DNA of 64,000 bases from Lactarius indigo (GCA_025766275.1 JAFKAC010000001.1:3472001-3536000); one strand, 5' to 3'. Shown: positions 1-12,600, counted from the first letter of the stretch. Numbers and translations are program-made. The notes: a model not told the origin generated them from the letters alone.

Positions 1-1
1 C

Positions 2-1849
2 GAGTACTGAGGATGAAGGGCTTCGTTCCGACGAGGCGGGGGGTCAGGGTGGCTCAGCTTCGGATGACGAAGACGATGCGGACCCCTGTTACACTGGACG
101 GGATAGGCTTCATCCCAGGCCATCATTCAACATCAGCATCGCCCTATTTAACACCGGTGACCCCCACAGCTCTGTCTGTGCCCCCCACACCGCCAGGGAG
201 GTACTTCCGACCGTCAATCCCGAAGATAATCACACGCCGCTCAGCGTACCCTTTGAGCCTCCAGTCAGTCCCTTTACTAGTACCGTGGCTAGCACGCCTT
301 GGTCGAGCTGGCGCCGATTGAGCGCCGCAACTACGACCGGAGGAAAGAAGAGATTCCCGGGCTCGTGGAATCAACAGAAAAGCGAGGCGTTCAAGTTTGG
401 TGCTGACAACGACTCGGGCATCGCTGGCACTGTCATAGCTCGAGATCCAAGGTGCATCGGACCTTCCGCATGGCGAAACAGTGAGTTGTTTCTGCCTTCG
501 AAAATTCCGCACCAGCGCTGATCGGATTGCAAGGGGTGGGATAGGTCCCTGTCGTAGTCGTCTCATTCGGCCAGGTCTTCCGTACGTGCATCATCTGGCA
601 CTCGCTGAACCTGGTGTGGGAAGAGCTGCTCCTCTACATGCGCAAGTACGAGCAGGTCATTCCGTATGCAGCTCACCGTACTCAACTGGGATAACGATGC
701 TGCTGATGCGCCGGGGGACCCCGAGCCGTGCGACAATGCTCGACGTCGTCTTCGCTCGTCTCGAGACACCGAAATGCCAGGCTCAAGCCCGGGTTCAGGT
801 AGTGAAACGAGGAGCGGCGACGGAGCGTCCAAGTCCGTGATCGACGTCGAACTACCCTCTGTGTCACTGCCAGCGCCTGGACGTCACGCGCCTCGCGGTA
901 TGTGCGATCCAGGGTTGGGCGCGTGTCGACCGCATCGTGGTCAGCAACTTCGTGACTGCGATCCAAGCACAGTGCAAGCGGTACACGAGCGTCTTGTTCA
1001 AGGTGTCCGCGGGAGAACTACAAGATCGGCACGGTGCGTGTCCTGCTCGGCATATCGTGCCATTTTTCCCTGGCTGAGTCACGATTTCGGGGGTGTGCAA
1101 CTAGGATTCGGCCAATATTATCGTACAAAATCGGATGACAAGTCAATTGGTATATGTGCGACTCGGTATTCGTGCTATACAAGGTGAATTGATGCCCCAT
1201 TCTCAGTGGAGCATTGGCTCATAGATACTTGATTTTCGTCGGTCAGAGTGCCCACTCGAGGTCAGAGGGTGCCCGAGGTGCGTGTCCAATTGTCCTTTGA
1301 CCTACGCTTCTGACCGTGATCGCAGCCCGCAAACTGCTCAAATCGCTCTCAGCCGAGCGGGGCATCAAGTACGGTTCTCCCGAGTCGACACATGATTTCC
1401 AGCGTTTATCCGGTCTCACAAACTCAACGTAGATGAGATCCTAGACCCTATACCATTCTTTCGTATGCGGTTTACCCTTCTGTACGCTGTGCGAAAGGCA
1501 CTCTCCAGAAGCGTTTATTTTTTTTAATCAATCCTTTCACCGGTACGTTGTGCCTTCACTACCACTTGGACACCTCCCTCACAAGGTTTTCATGAAACTG
1601 AAGCCCGATGATGCTAGGCCCGTCGAGATCCCCGACAACCCGAACTGACTCATGAACAGGGCGGATTGCCGGCTGGCAGCGTTTGAAACAATTAGCGAGG
1701 CGACAAGATTGTGGGTCGAGGGATGCGAGTTCGCCATCGCACGGTCGCTCGGAGACGTGTACAAGGGGCAATTAGAACGCTATGCGGGCGATGCTCTCGC
1801 CATCTTCAGCCTCGCATCGCAGGACGCGCCGGGCTCGAGCTCGGGCTAA
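2..1849 (+). pseudogene. Degenerate C2-domain phosphatidylserine decarboxylase (PSD2-type)
   Basis: Fragments of a fungal C2-domain phosphatidylserine decarboxylase lie in the right order but in several frames. Around 560-700 is a C2 piece (FGQVFRTCIIWHSLN, then MQLTVLNWDND one base out of frame). Around 905-1010 is the linker piece (ARVDRIVVSNFVTA), around 1100-1185 ANIIVQNRMTSQL, around 1325-1440 AARKLLKSLSAERGIKYGSP, and around 1575-1830 the catalytic-domain N-terminus (ADCRLAAFETISEATRLW, then LERYAGDALAIF). The normal enzyme makes phosphatidylethanolamine in Golgi/endosomal membranes. Here frameshifts and stops separate every block, and the catalytic C-terminus with its autocleavage site is absent, so I call it a pseudogene. 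It may continue beyond the left window edge. The family assignment is from recognised blocks, not a search. Confidence 0.75.
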
Positions 1850-2061
1850 GGTAGTGAGACGAGGAGTGGCAACGAGACGTTCGGGTAGGTGATCAACATC
1901 AAGAACCCCCCTTTGTCACCCCCGGTGCCTGAACGCCAAGGTGGAGCGCAACGTCGTTGTGGTATGCGCAAGCCAGGACTGAGCACATGCAAGGCAGCAC
2001 TTGGAGACGAGGTCAACAAGAAGGAGGGTGACCACTGGGACGACAACTCTTTCGCTCCCTA
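1825..2061 (+). repeat. Partial second copy of the PSD-like middle segment
   Basis: The stretch from about 1825 repeats, with divergence, the stretch from about 771 (both run gggct...ggtagtgaaacgagg / ggtagtgagacgagg, then a shared region ending in ggtatg). In translation both copies give the same C2/linker tail (VCAIQ in the first, VVCASQD in the second). Because it follows rather than precedes the catalytic fragment, the locus holds parts of at least two decayed copies, or one rearranged copy. Confidence 0.6.
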
Positions 2062-2797
2062 GGTAGTACTGACCAACGACCACGATGTACTTATGGGCGT
2101 GTTTTGAACTTTTACTGAATACCATCTGAGTTGTCGATACAGAGATTCCCTGTCACTGAACCGGACTTCACTGCGTGCTTCGAGACTCGACACAAGTTTC
2201 CTTCCCTTCTCTTGGGCACCTCTGAGTTTGGCTCCTTCTGGGTTACCCACCACTCAGATTCATTCGTGTTTTGGTCGGTCCACCCATGCCCGTTTTAAGT
2301 TCAAGTCAAGACTCGTGTGAAGTCACTCTTGGTCTCTTATGTGAGTTCGGGTTCATACAATGCCCCCTTCTTTTTCCCACCCGCCCTAACCCCCGCCCCC
2401 TTGTATTGTAATACCCACACCTGTACCCATACTACAAACATGTCAATCCCCGAGGCCCCTGACCTGTACCAGCGGGAACCTGTGTTCTTGAGGGTGGGTA
2501 TAGGTACGGGTAGCCCTGGTGAACTCCATGGTTACCTAGTCCAATTACTACCAGACACTCTGGATAATAATTCACTTTATACTGTGTGCCCTGGTATTTC
2601 TAACATATATGATAATATGCCCCATCTCATCTCTCTGGTAAAGGTCCTTGTTGCACTGAGCAATGTCTTAGTTGAGGCCATTGGCAAGGGTATGGTCCTA
2701 CCTGGCTTGCTATCATGGAAGGGATTTACAACACTGTCAGCATTTGAGCTCACAGGTACCCAACTAAGGTCTACAGTGCTTGATCCAGTCATGTATT
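2062..2797. other. No supported gene; downstream flank of C2H2 gene
   Basis: I see no convincing coding structure here. Plus-strand open frames (for example 2317-2811) have no recognisable domain and overlap the 3' end of the minus-strand zinc-finger gene. The minus-strand frame 2577-2792 could be a further 3' exon of that gene, but no splice signal forces this. Confidence 0.4.
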
Positions 2798-3848
2798 CTA
2801 ACTATTCCTAGCAACAAATACACCATACCCTATAGATGGTACTTCATTAACTGGGGCATCTGTATCTAGCTTCCAGGGTGGTGGTGCAGACAGTTTAGAT
2901 TCTGCCTGTGAGTTTGAAGGTAAATCTATATACTGGTATCTATATGTCAGGTCCAATGGTGATAAGTCAGGAAATGATTGCCCAAGTAGATCATCTCCCA
3001 AAGCCAGGCTGTGAATGTTCTGCTTAAATGTTGAAGCAATCATAACTTTAGGCTCTTTGAGGTTTTGTGTAACTTTAAGCCCACTAATGGACTCAGTCAA
3101 GCTAACCAAAGTGAACGAATAAGTCTCACTAGATTAGACATATGACTATCTTTCATACCAATTAATCCCTTTATCAAAAGGCAGTCTAATTGCTGTTGCA
3201 TGAGAAACTAGCTTGGACCCAGAAAATTTGGATTCTGGTGGGATTGATGGGAGGGAGTTTATTGGTTGATGTGGTAACAGTGATGCTTGTGGCTTAAAGT
3301 GATGACCTTGAGGATCAGTGTGCAGTAATTTCTGGTGTTGCTTCAAAAAATGAACAGCAAGGGTTTGTGAGGCAGTTGTTAAATGAAGACATCCTATAGA
3401 TATATGTTAGATAAAGGAAAAAGTTAACCAAAATTAAAACACTTCCCAAGTGCAGGGCAAGGAAGGGACAAAGGAAATAGGTGGCTTCTTTTGACATGCT
3501 CCTCCAGTGTGGCAAGTGAGTTATGCTCATGACCTGAGCACTTGGCAATCTGACATGCCAAAAGAACTTTTCCCTAAACAAGATGAAAACACAGAGATCA
3601 GTGCCATGGATTAGGATGCTGACCTTGATGCTGGTCGCAGCATCTTGACAATGCACCTGCAAATGCTAGATGACTGTCAGTAATGAGAGAACTAAATAAC
3701 TGTGAGGGATAAAAGGCACCTTTTGAAGAGTATCCCAGCTGTTCATGATTGCAACACAGCCATTCCAACTGCAGGGGATAGGTTGTATAACCAGCTTTGC
3801 AACTGTATCAATATCAAGAGGAGAAACCCCTTCTGTTTCTTGTGGCAT
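2798..3848 (-). CDS. C2H2-type zinc-finger protein, multi-exon
   Basis: A spliced minus-strand gene. The start chosen is the ATG at 3848 (MPQETEGVSPLDIDT). Exon 1 runs to 3720 and ends in a finger (PCSWNGCVAIMNSWDTLQK, C-x4-C spacing) followed by a GT donor. Later exons around 3640-3480 continue with KCSGHEHNSLATLEEHVKRSH. After an intron near 3395-3460 comes another finger, CTWEGC with H-x5-H near FLKQH, and a long serine/proline tail ending at a TAG at 2798. Repeated C-x4-C...H...H units with short introns are typical of agaricomycete C2H2 proteins of unknown role, possibly nucleic-acid binding. Exon borders were placed by eye. The first two introns and the final exon are the least certain. 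It starts 149 bp from the oppositely oriented glucosidase II subunit gene. Confidence 0.5.
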
Positions 3849-3997
3849 TTTACTTATCAAGGGCAAGGAGGGTGAACAATGTAGTCCGGGTTTAGACCAA
3901 GTGTTATGGTGGACAAATAAGTCAATACGGTTCCTCACGCGTCCACATCATCCAAATCCGGGCCACCTCAGCAGTAGCGTGCTGCCAGTTTCCCGTC
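3849..3997. promoter_or_regulatory. Short divergent promoter between C2H2 gene and GTB1
   Basis: Only 149 bp separate the two predicted start codons, so both promoters must share or overlap this interval. No clear TATA box is visible. Confidence 0.4.
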
Positions 3998-6146
3998 ATG
4001 CGCCCCTGGTTGCTTTTGCTCTCTTTGTTCCCACTCGTTGTATCTGCTCTGAGAAGGCCCCAGACTCACGGGGTTCACCCATCTATTCTTTCAAAATACA
4101 GGCCTGAAGGCTCCACGTGGACCTGCTTGGATGGTTCTAAGGCTATTTCGTGGACAGCGGTGAACGACGACTACTGTGACTGTCCCGACGGCAGTGACGA
4201 GCCAGGTGGGCTCTTCCCTACCATGGTTCTGTACGAACTCACGCTGTTAGCCAGGTACGAGTGCGTGTCCGCATAATACTTTCTACTGCACGAACGAGGG
4301 TCACATCGGCGCAAGTATCCCAAGTTCGCGTGTGAACGATGGGTTGTGCGGTTGGTTGGTTTCTTTGCGTCACTTTTCGTCCGTTGACGCATCTGTAGAA
4401 CCCACCTGTTGCGATGGGTCCGACGAGCCCGCAGGCGTGTGTGAGAATACATGTACGGTGGTCGGCAACGAATATCGCAAAGTGCAAGAGGTCGCACGAA
4501 AACTGCGGAGGACTGTGCGCATCCTTGTAGTTGTCTCGCATCACTCTCTGACCCCCCACCAGGGCTCTAAAATCCGTTCGACATACATTGCCTTTGCACA
4601 AAAAGAGAAAAAGCGATTAGAGGCCGAGATCGAGAACTCTGAAAAAGAGGTCGTGCTGCAGGAGAAAGAGGTCGCTCGTCTCAAAGGTGCTTTCATCACG
4701 TCCCGTCACGTCGTTCACTCACCCGTCATAGACCTTGCGGATCGAAGTGAGGCGATTTCTGCGGAGGTTCTTGAACACAAGACAAAGTCACGTACGTGCT
4801 GTGGTCGCATTTATTTACAACCGCCAGTAACCGATGCGTCAGCTTTGTATACTTCGCTTATTACACACCACAATGCACTCAAATCCCTTCAGCGAGAGCA
4901 CCGAAGGCATCTCGAACGTGAAAAGCAATTAGGAGACATTCTTGACAACCTTCGCAGAGGCTATAACCCGAACTATCAGGACATGGCTGTCCTCGAAGCG
5001 GTGCGTGGTTGGGAGCAGCTCGCGCACCTGCCACATATTGGGGAGTCTGAACGCGAAGAGGGGAGCGATGGGGATGAGGAAGCAACCACTCCTGTTGAGG
5101 AGAGTGAGGAAGAGCTCGAGGAAGGCGAATGGACTCCTCTTCAGCTCGAAAATGAACTCGACGGACTCCTCGGCGTCGATCATATCTCGCTACTGTTGGA
5201 ACATGACGCACATGTTGATGATGCCTCATCTCTGTCCCCTCGTAAGTCCCCTCCACGGATATGGTCTATAGCAGACGTACAATTTATCCCACCAAAGAAC
5301 ATGACGTCATAGCCTACCTCCCCGATTTCCTGGTCCCTCAATACGAAGGTCTCCGTGATACCTTGGTATCGTGGCTGCAAACCCTGCGTGTCGTGAGGGG
5401 GTCTCCCAATGCCGCATCAGGTTAGCCTATACATGATTGGTTTTTTGTATATCCTGAAACTATCCATGACAGATGCTACTAGAGCACGCGAAAAACTCAA
5501 CGATGCTGAACGTAATCTTGATTCCGTGCGGAAGCATTTGGAGACAGCTAGGTCAGACCTTAGAGAACTATTTGACCCGGCGTGGTACGGTGCAGAAGGT
5601 GAATGGAAGAAATTGCGTAACACTTGCCTGTCGAAGGATACTGGAGAGTAAGTTTCTTTAGACGGAAGACCCATTCCCAAACTCAGGGGGGTTTCTAGCT
5701 ATGTTTACGAAGTGTGCCTATTCGAGGAGGCAAGACAGAAGCCAAACCACGGCGGCTCGACGTTCAGTCTCGGGTACGATGTTCCAGATTGAAGCTACCG
5801 GACGCCACGCTAACAACATATTCCCATTGAATTAGGAGATTTGATTCGTGGAATCTTTCCCCAGATGTTACGGAGGGTTCAGCAGAATACTACTCCAAAC
5901 AAGTGTATGGCCACGGTACGAAATGCTGGAACGGACCCGAGCGTAATGTGAAGGTATCACGGTTCTCTACCCATTTTGGATCTCGACCCTTACAATGATT
6001 CACAGCTTGACCTGACTTGCGGGACGGAAAACGCCTTGCTGACTGTAGCAGAGCTGGAGAAGTGTGAATACCTATTCACGGGGACAACGCCTGCGTTGTG
6101 TTTACCTCTGGAAGAAGATAGAGGATCAGGAAAGGATGAGCTTTGA
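3998..6146 (+). CDS. GTB1: Glucosidase II beta subunit (PRKCSH-like), ER lumen
   Basis: The regulatory subunit of ER glucosidase II, which trims glucose from N-glycans during glycoprotein quality control. The start at 3998 gives a signal peptide (MRPWLLLLSLFPLVVSA). Two LDL-receptor-A-like repeats follow (CDCPDGSDEP and CCDGSDEP), then a lysine/glutamate coiled coil, an acidic stretch around 5050-5130, a second coiled coil, and the C-terminal mannose-6-phosphate-receptor-like domain (KCWNGPERN, LTCGTENAL, AELEKCEYLF). Exons I can place are 3998-4205, 4255-4350, 4399-4514, 4563-4686, 4732-4791 and one from 4843; several more follow. The protein ends in KDEL, an ER-retrieval signal; many fungi use HDEL. 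The intron after about 5236 needs a weak donor to keep frame, so that junction is uncertain. Confidence 0.9.
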
Positions 6147-6465
6147 TGTTGCTTAGGGTCGCAATCTGGTTTCTAATTCTCGGCATTGCGGTGTGCTATT
6201 GAGAGTCAATTAATTATACTGCGTCCGCCAATGTGTCTACCTCTTACCCTGAAAGTGTGTTGACCCTTAGTCGTATGATATAGTAAGTATGCTTTGGAAT
6301 ACGCGGATCAGAAGCGTCGAGGCGCAGGAAGATCCTTGTTTGCTACCATACTATGTGTTACAAACTTTATGCTCTAGACGGTCAAGCAGGCGGTACACCT
6401 GCCACTTGAATCGTATCTCGGTATGCGGGGGTCGAAATGGAGTGAGGGTTGATCTTGACTCTCAG
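6147..6465. other. Convergent intergenic region GTB1/CGI121
   Basis: These 319 bp lie between the stop codons of two converging genes and would hold both 3' UTRs. I see no gene or repeat in it. Confidence 0.6.
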
Positions 6466-7230
6466 TTACCCAGAAACGCTCTTCATGGCCACGAAGCTCA
6501 CTACGATGTTATCAATTAGGCGGTGTTCATGAGCCGGGTCATTTTGTATTTCCTTGATGAAAGGGTCCCCACCCAGTTTGTTGTACTGCAGGACCATTTC
6601 ATGAAATGAACAGTCTTAAAGTGCAGACAGAAATAGATCCACCTACTTTTTTAACAGCGGCCCAATCCGTCAGACCTGCCAGTGCCGACATGGGTACAAG
6701 TGTACCCTCAACGACGGCACACATCTTACTCATCAAATCCGTCGAGGCAAGAGGTCCGACGCGAACAACAAAGAGCGCGGTGCTATCGTCGGTGACACCA
6801 TAGCGCCGTAACGCTTCAGTAATCTATAGGGAAGAATGATCTGTAGGTAAGATCATATCATTTCTCTAGGTTAGCTCACGTTGTTACTCGGATTCAACGC
6901 CCATATGACCTCCGAATGTACTGTCTTAGTCCTAAGTGAGTTTTGTGCTGCAGCCAGAAGAGCTTGGGTGATGGCTGTCTGGATATGTAGAACGCTTGTC
7001 ACCTACGTGCAGTCGTTTCGTGAACATGCACATATGGTATTTCTGATTCGACCCACCAGCCGGGCATCGATGAAAGCAAAATTAACCGCATCACGTTCCA
7101 CGTCTCCCTCGTCACCTTCTAGGCTGCTCGCCCGCACAATGCGTGCTCTTATTTCTGCGGCGTTTGTGACACGGTCGAAAAGCGCAACGTGGGCTACCGA
7201 GGAGAAATGTGGATAAGCGAAGCTTTCCAT
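6466..7230 (-). CDS. CGI121: EKC/KEOPS complex subunit Cgi121
   Basis: Cgi121 is a small subunit of the KEOPS (EKC) complex, which adds the threonylcarbamoyl group at A37 of ANN-decoding tRNAs and also affects telomeres; it binds Bud32. Four exons fit canonical GT-AG borders with consistent phase: 7230-7057, 7002-6880, 6823-6647 and 6585-6466, giving 197 residues. Visible family blocks are PHFSSVAHVALFDRVTNAAE, then AVNFAFIDARL crossing into TSVLHIQTAI, RTKTVHSEVIWALNP with EALRRYGVTDD, and the C-terminal FVAMKSVSG. Introns are 54-61 nt. The start at 7230 lies 67 bp from the start of the divergent PDI gene. All key family blocks are present and I see no damage. Confidence 0.92.
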
Positions 7231-7297
7231 TTGACGAATCTTCCCACGATCTCCCTTTCTCACTTTACCTTTCATTGTCGGCCCCTTGGTAGACTTG
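7231..7297. promoter_or_regulatory. 67-bp head-to-head interval CGI121/PDI
   Basis: Only 67 bp lie between two divergent start codons. It is pyrimidine-rich on the plus strand (ctccctttctcac). Both transcripts must start inside or overlap each other's first exon. Confidence 0.6.
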
Positions 7298-9391
7298 ATG
7301 CGACTACTTTCCCTATCTTTCCTCGTCGCCTCTCTTGCATTTGCCCTCCCTGTGCAGAGCGCAGAACACATATTGTTGTCACCCGACACTTTTGGCGAGA
7401 CCGTTGCGTCGGGTTACTGGTGAGCCATTTGATACTCTATCTAATATCTAGTTTACGGCTGGCGACCTCAGGTTCGTTGAGCACTTCTCCCCTTATTGCC
7501 ACCACTGTCGGGAATTTGCGTCAACTTGGGACACGCTCGTCGATGATTATGCGGGCTCAAAGATTAACTTTGCGCAAGTGGACTGTGTCGTCAATGGTGG
7601 CAAGTCAGGTCCCACATGGAGATATTTACCCTTGGTCTGAAGTGCACACAGATTTATGTACCAAAAATGGCGTCAATGGGTACCCACAAATGAATTTATA
7701 CCACGATGGTGTATTTCAGGTTGCGTTTGATGGCGCGCGTAGTTATGAGCGCATCATAAACTTCATCAAAGAGCGCACAGGAGTGTCCGAGCCCTCCCTC
7801 ATTGCGCCGCTTCCGGAACTATCGAAACACGAGCCGGAGACACCTCACGACGATCGGAACCCTAATGGTGAGGTGCTCGCTCTCACACCCGAAACATTCC
7901 CGAACGTGACTGCGGATGGGGATGTCTTTGTAAAGTTTTTCGCGCCGTGGTAAGCCATCTTCCTCTCGCAAGTTTTATTATCGTTAGGGTGTTGACGAAG
8001 CTGCGCACTTGGGTAGGTGTGGACATTGCAAAAAGTTAGCGCCAACTTGGATCAAACTCGCTAAGGAGCTCCAGCATACTGTTTCTATTGCGGAGGTGAA
8101 CTGCGAGGAACATAAATCACTATGTTCTACGGAAGGAGTGACAGGCTTTCCGATGCTGTTTTTTTACCCTTCATCTGGAAAGAAGACCGAGTATACAGGC
8201 AATCGTAGGTTCGAAGCTCTGAAAGCTTGGGTTGAGAGAGCAATGAAGCCGTGAGTCCCGAAGCGCCGCTTGCGACGCGTGTTCCTCAGCGCTAATTAGG
8301 ACTCAGAGTCTTCCTGGACTTGCAGTCTGCAGATTTCACACAGGTTGTGAAGGACAACTCGGCGCTCTACCTTGCTTTGCATCCGCCCAGTGTTACGCTA
8401 CCCGTAGGTCTACGCACAAACTTTGTATTACCACTTGCTAACGATCGGACAGTCCAGTCTTTCACAAGCCGCACGTCCCTTAATGGGGTCACCTCCCATC
8501 TACGTCTCTAGCGCTCCCGAACTCTTCGATCGGTTCTCTATCCCGGTTGATCACAATTTTGCTCTGGTTGCGCTGAAAGATGGCGACACTAGCGCGGCGG
8601 CTCAGCTCCTGTTCAGCTCGCAGACTAGTGCCAGAGAGCTTGACAAATGGTTACAAACTTACCGCTGGCCATCGGCTCTGGAGCTCGGGGAAGGATCCTT
8701 CCAGGACGTGATGAACACAGAGAGCAAACCACTTGTTGTCCTAGTCTCCGTGACCGATTCTGGTGCAGAGCGTGATCAAATCGTCACGACAGTCCGGAAA
8801 CTTGCGACCCAATGGCGCAAGACAGGCGCTGTCCAGTATGCGCCGGCTCATTCCAGCGAAGCGCGGCAGGTTGTGTTTACCTGGATGGATCAGGGGCGAT
8901 GGGCGAATTGGCTTAAGAGCATGTATGGGATCAATGGTCCGGCTCAGGTTGTTATCACGGATCACTCGGTAGGTTTGACCTTTAGGCGCCATATCGTACT
9001 GTTTTACTGACCATCATGTTGCAGAGATTAGTCTACTATGACCAAACCAAGGCTGGCAATCGCTTAACGCTTGACGACTCAAGCATATTACCTGCGTTGG
9101 GCGACGCGATGCGAGGCACGTTAAGCGTGCGTCACTCAGAGAATATGATTGAACGCCTTGCCCGAGTAAGTCCCCCAGTATCATTGCTTGATACAGAGAT
9201 TTATACGTATTTAGTACATCAACAAGAAGTTCATCGCCGTAGAGGGTATGGTGAGCGATCATCCATGGGTTATAGTGGCCTTCTTCGTATTGGGCGTATT
9301 GGTTGTTTTCTCCGTGATCAAGCGACTTTTCCTGGATGAGGAGAATTACGCAACCCAATCGAGGGGCCGGAAGGAGGCGCGATTGGACTGA
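7298..9391 (+). CDS. Membrane-anchored protein disulfide isomerase, two thioredoxin domains
   Basis: A thioredoxin-fold oxidoreductase of the secretory pathway, resembling TMX3/PDI-type membrane proteins. The ATG at 7298 begins a signal peptide (MRLLSLSFLVASLAFALP). Thioredoxin domain 1 carries CHHC (SPYCHHCREF) and domain 2 carries the classic CGHC (APWCGHCKKLAP), each interrupted just before the active site by an intron. Exons placed: 7298-7419, 7472-7596, 7652-7949, 8017-8250, one from 8307, and more to 9391. A longer redox-inactive region follows, then a membrane segment near the C-terminus (WVIVAFFVLGVLVVFSVI) and a basic tail (RGRKEARLD). There is no KDEL/HDEL, so retention would depend on the membrane anchor and tail. 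Confidence 0.88.
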
Positions 9392-9607
9392 GAGGATAGA
9401 TATATGATATATTTAATTATTTACATAGCCTGATTACCCAAATGGGGAAATGCAAATTTTCTTGTCACGGAACCGGATTCGGTTGACGCGTCAAGACGGC
9501 ACAACTCTTTCCCCAGCTATTAGTAGTATCAGGTCAAACAGGGCTGTCATCCCGTCTTCAACATCTCCCCCTTCCACCAACCTGCATTTGGAAGGGCCCA
9601 CTCGAAC

Positions 9608-12600
9608 ATGCTACCCCAGGTAGCTAACCACATATTCCACCACACCACCCGTGCCGTCGCTGCGGCACAAAACCAAGCCGGACATACACTCCGCAATGTC
9701 CTCGGTTTTCAGTCTGGCACTACACCGTCTTCAACCACTAGTTTAGCCTCTTGGAATAACAACACCGGTTCTTCAAACTCAGGTCATGGACATGCTGGAA
9801 CAGGCGGAGGGGCCAAGTTCCACACCGGTAGCAAGTTCTACTCTAGTTATACAGTGAGCTGTCTTCCCTCAGCGCCTCCGGGTTCGATTTCTAATACTGA
9901 CGTCCTGTCAAGGGACAGAGCTGTGCTATGGTCCAGGCAAACACCTCGTCCACAGATGCTGGCATCACTTATCCAGATGACAGTGATGAGTCACGACCAA
10001 TCGTTCCCCAATCTGCCCCTAAGTCTACCCGCGTCGCGCGAAAACCCCGCAGTCGTAGCCAAAGTTTCTCGCTTGGGTCAGACGCCGTCGCGGCTGCTGA
10101 ACGCGCGAGAAGTTTGGGTGTTCTGAAGGCCGTTCAACAACACGCGCGTCTTCATCACGCTTTCGCTGGACCTGTGCGTCCCCAACAGGTTCTGGAGGAT
10201 GATGAATCGGCGTCCCGTCCACCCACCCCGCGTCTCGTCCGTCGTAACTCCACTGCTTCCACCACCCACAGTGGTATTTCTGATGATATCCCTCTATCCT
10301 CCCTCCCCGTAACGCCTGTCGACCCAACGGACCCGTCCCAACCTCAGACCGTTCTCTCTCCGGAACTTCCTCCAAAGTCCCCTGGCTATCGGTCACGTCC
10401 TTCCACCCCCGGACCCACGACTTCTGCCCTGAATCCTTTCGAAGTACGTGCCAGGCTCCTGGAGTTACGACAACCCGGCTATGAATCCACAGTCGGTGAT
10501 TGGAATGACATCCTTGAAGAGCTTGTTGCTCTCCGTCAGGCTAACGAGCAACCCACGGAGATTCTGCAAGCTTATAATGATATGGTCACGCGTTCTATTC
10601 TACCGAACGTTCGGACTTATGTGACGCTCATCAATGTGCTTACTGCGCGTGACGAGGAGGTCCACCGGTCCGTCGAGAGTATCTCCAAGCGCATCGAAAA
10701 GCGCCATGCATTGGGCCTCGCCGACTGCAAAGAGAACTTCGTCGATCAGAGGCGCTTTGAAGCTCTTCGTGGAGAACAGAACTTCCCTTCTGCATTGCGG
10801 CTTTTTACTGCCGCATCCGCCCATCGTGCATTTGTGTTCCCAACGTCTGTCTACACAGGTCTCCTCGGTTCTTGCGCACGTCATCAAAATGTTCAAGAAG
10901 CTATTCGCGTGTTTACTCATATGGAAAGGCGTGGTCATCCCAGACCTACTGCCACAGCATATGCCCACCTTCTCCATGTGTACACATCGGTCAATGATAT
11001 CGAAGGAGCCCGTGTCGTTTTCGATGAATTCCGCAAAGTTTGTATTCAAGGCACGATTCCATGGTACGAAACGAATCTGGAGTCAGCGCAGAGTGGGCAT
11101 ATACTCGTTTGGAATAGCATGATCCATTCATACCTACGAGCAGCCAATCCTGTTGCCGCTCTGAGTCTTCTTGGAGAGATGCTCGACACAGCATCCGGTA
11201 CGAATTTCGGTCCCAAAGACGTTCCTGCACCCTCCCTATCCACCTACACCACCATCGTGCGCGGCTTCTGCTTGATGGGTGATCCCACGAGCGCTGTTTC
11301 ATGGTTCGAGCGGCTACTTGACCAAGGCAAGCATACTGAAGGCGAATGGACCCCGACACTGGAGCCACCGCAGCCGACCAATGCATTCTGGGGAGACATC
11401 CTCCATCAGCTATCCGAACTGGATCGTGTTGATGAGGTCAACCGGCTCTATGCGCGCTACGCCGACCGATTGAATAGTCCCAACCAGATGCCAAATTTCA
11501 TGCGCCGCGCCGCTTACTTTGCCAATATGCGATACTTGCAGACGAACAAGGTCAGCACAGAACAAGCCGTCGCACTTCTTGATCAAGCCCTCGCCATCCT
11601 CGGTCCTCGTAAGAAGTGGGGCTCCGTCCTCAAGGTCGTGAATGGCAACGAAGCTATCCAGGAGTTGATTAGGCTGAATGCGACATATGGTCGGGTTGAG
11701 ATAGCTGTCGATCTCATCGAACAGCTTGCTGTGTTTCGGGCAGACGGCGCTACCTGGCCTTTACGTGCGCCGTATGATTCGTTGCGCGACGAGAATCCGG
11801 ACCTCATCCGATCAGTCTCCGATCTAGTGCTCTTTGACCAGGATACTCCTCGCCCCGTTTCCCTTCTCTCCGTTTTACGGATAGTGAGGGTGTGGGCGAC
11901 CCGAGGGATTCATATCACCGAACGACTTGCCGAGGCGCTTCTGAGTGCTTACACGCTTGCACGTGAGCGCCAGAATCAACTATCAGCACTTGCCGCTCAG
12001 GACTGGGAAGCTTTGGGGTTCTCTATCGGCAGCTACGGGGGACCTAAGGCCACGGATGGTGGCGTTTCTCAAGCCCTTTCGCTGCTTACGGATATGGCGC
12101 GCTTTAGCATCGATCCTAGTCAAATCTCGGCGAGTGTGATGGAACACTTACTTCGCCCCGTTATCGACCAGAAGGGTATAGAGGAAACAACAGCACTCAT
12201 GGAAAACCTTGGCCCAGGTTTCTCTGCGCTACTTACTAGTACCAAGACGTTTACTTCCATTCAACCAATGGGTCTTCCTTTACCTCAATCCATCCCCGAT
12301 GCTACTCTACTCGAAGTCGGGACGATGAGGATTGACGACAACCAGAGCCGTTTCGTTGACGAACTAAACCTGCGCCGTGGAAAGAGCGATGCTACTACCA
12401 CCGCGTTCCAGAGATTCGAGACTGGCGCTGCGATGGGGATATTTCCTAACCCGGAGGTTGTTGGTCGACTCGTCGAAGGTCTCGGACGTGCTGGCGAGAT
12501 GGATAAGGTCGACCATCTCTATGGTGTCGCACAGAACATCCTTTCGCTCTTGCGCGACGACAAAACCGCGATGTTGGACGGCTGGGCGGCAATCGAAAAC

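Noticed and set aside
2317..2811. 164-residue plus-strand open frame
   Set aside because: No domain, and it overlaps the 3' end of the better supported minus-strand zinc-finger gene.
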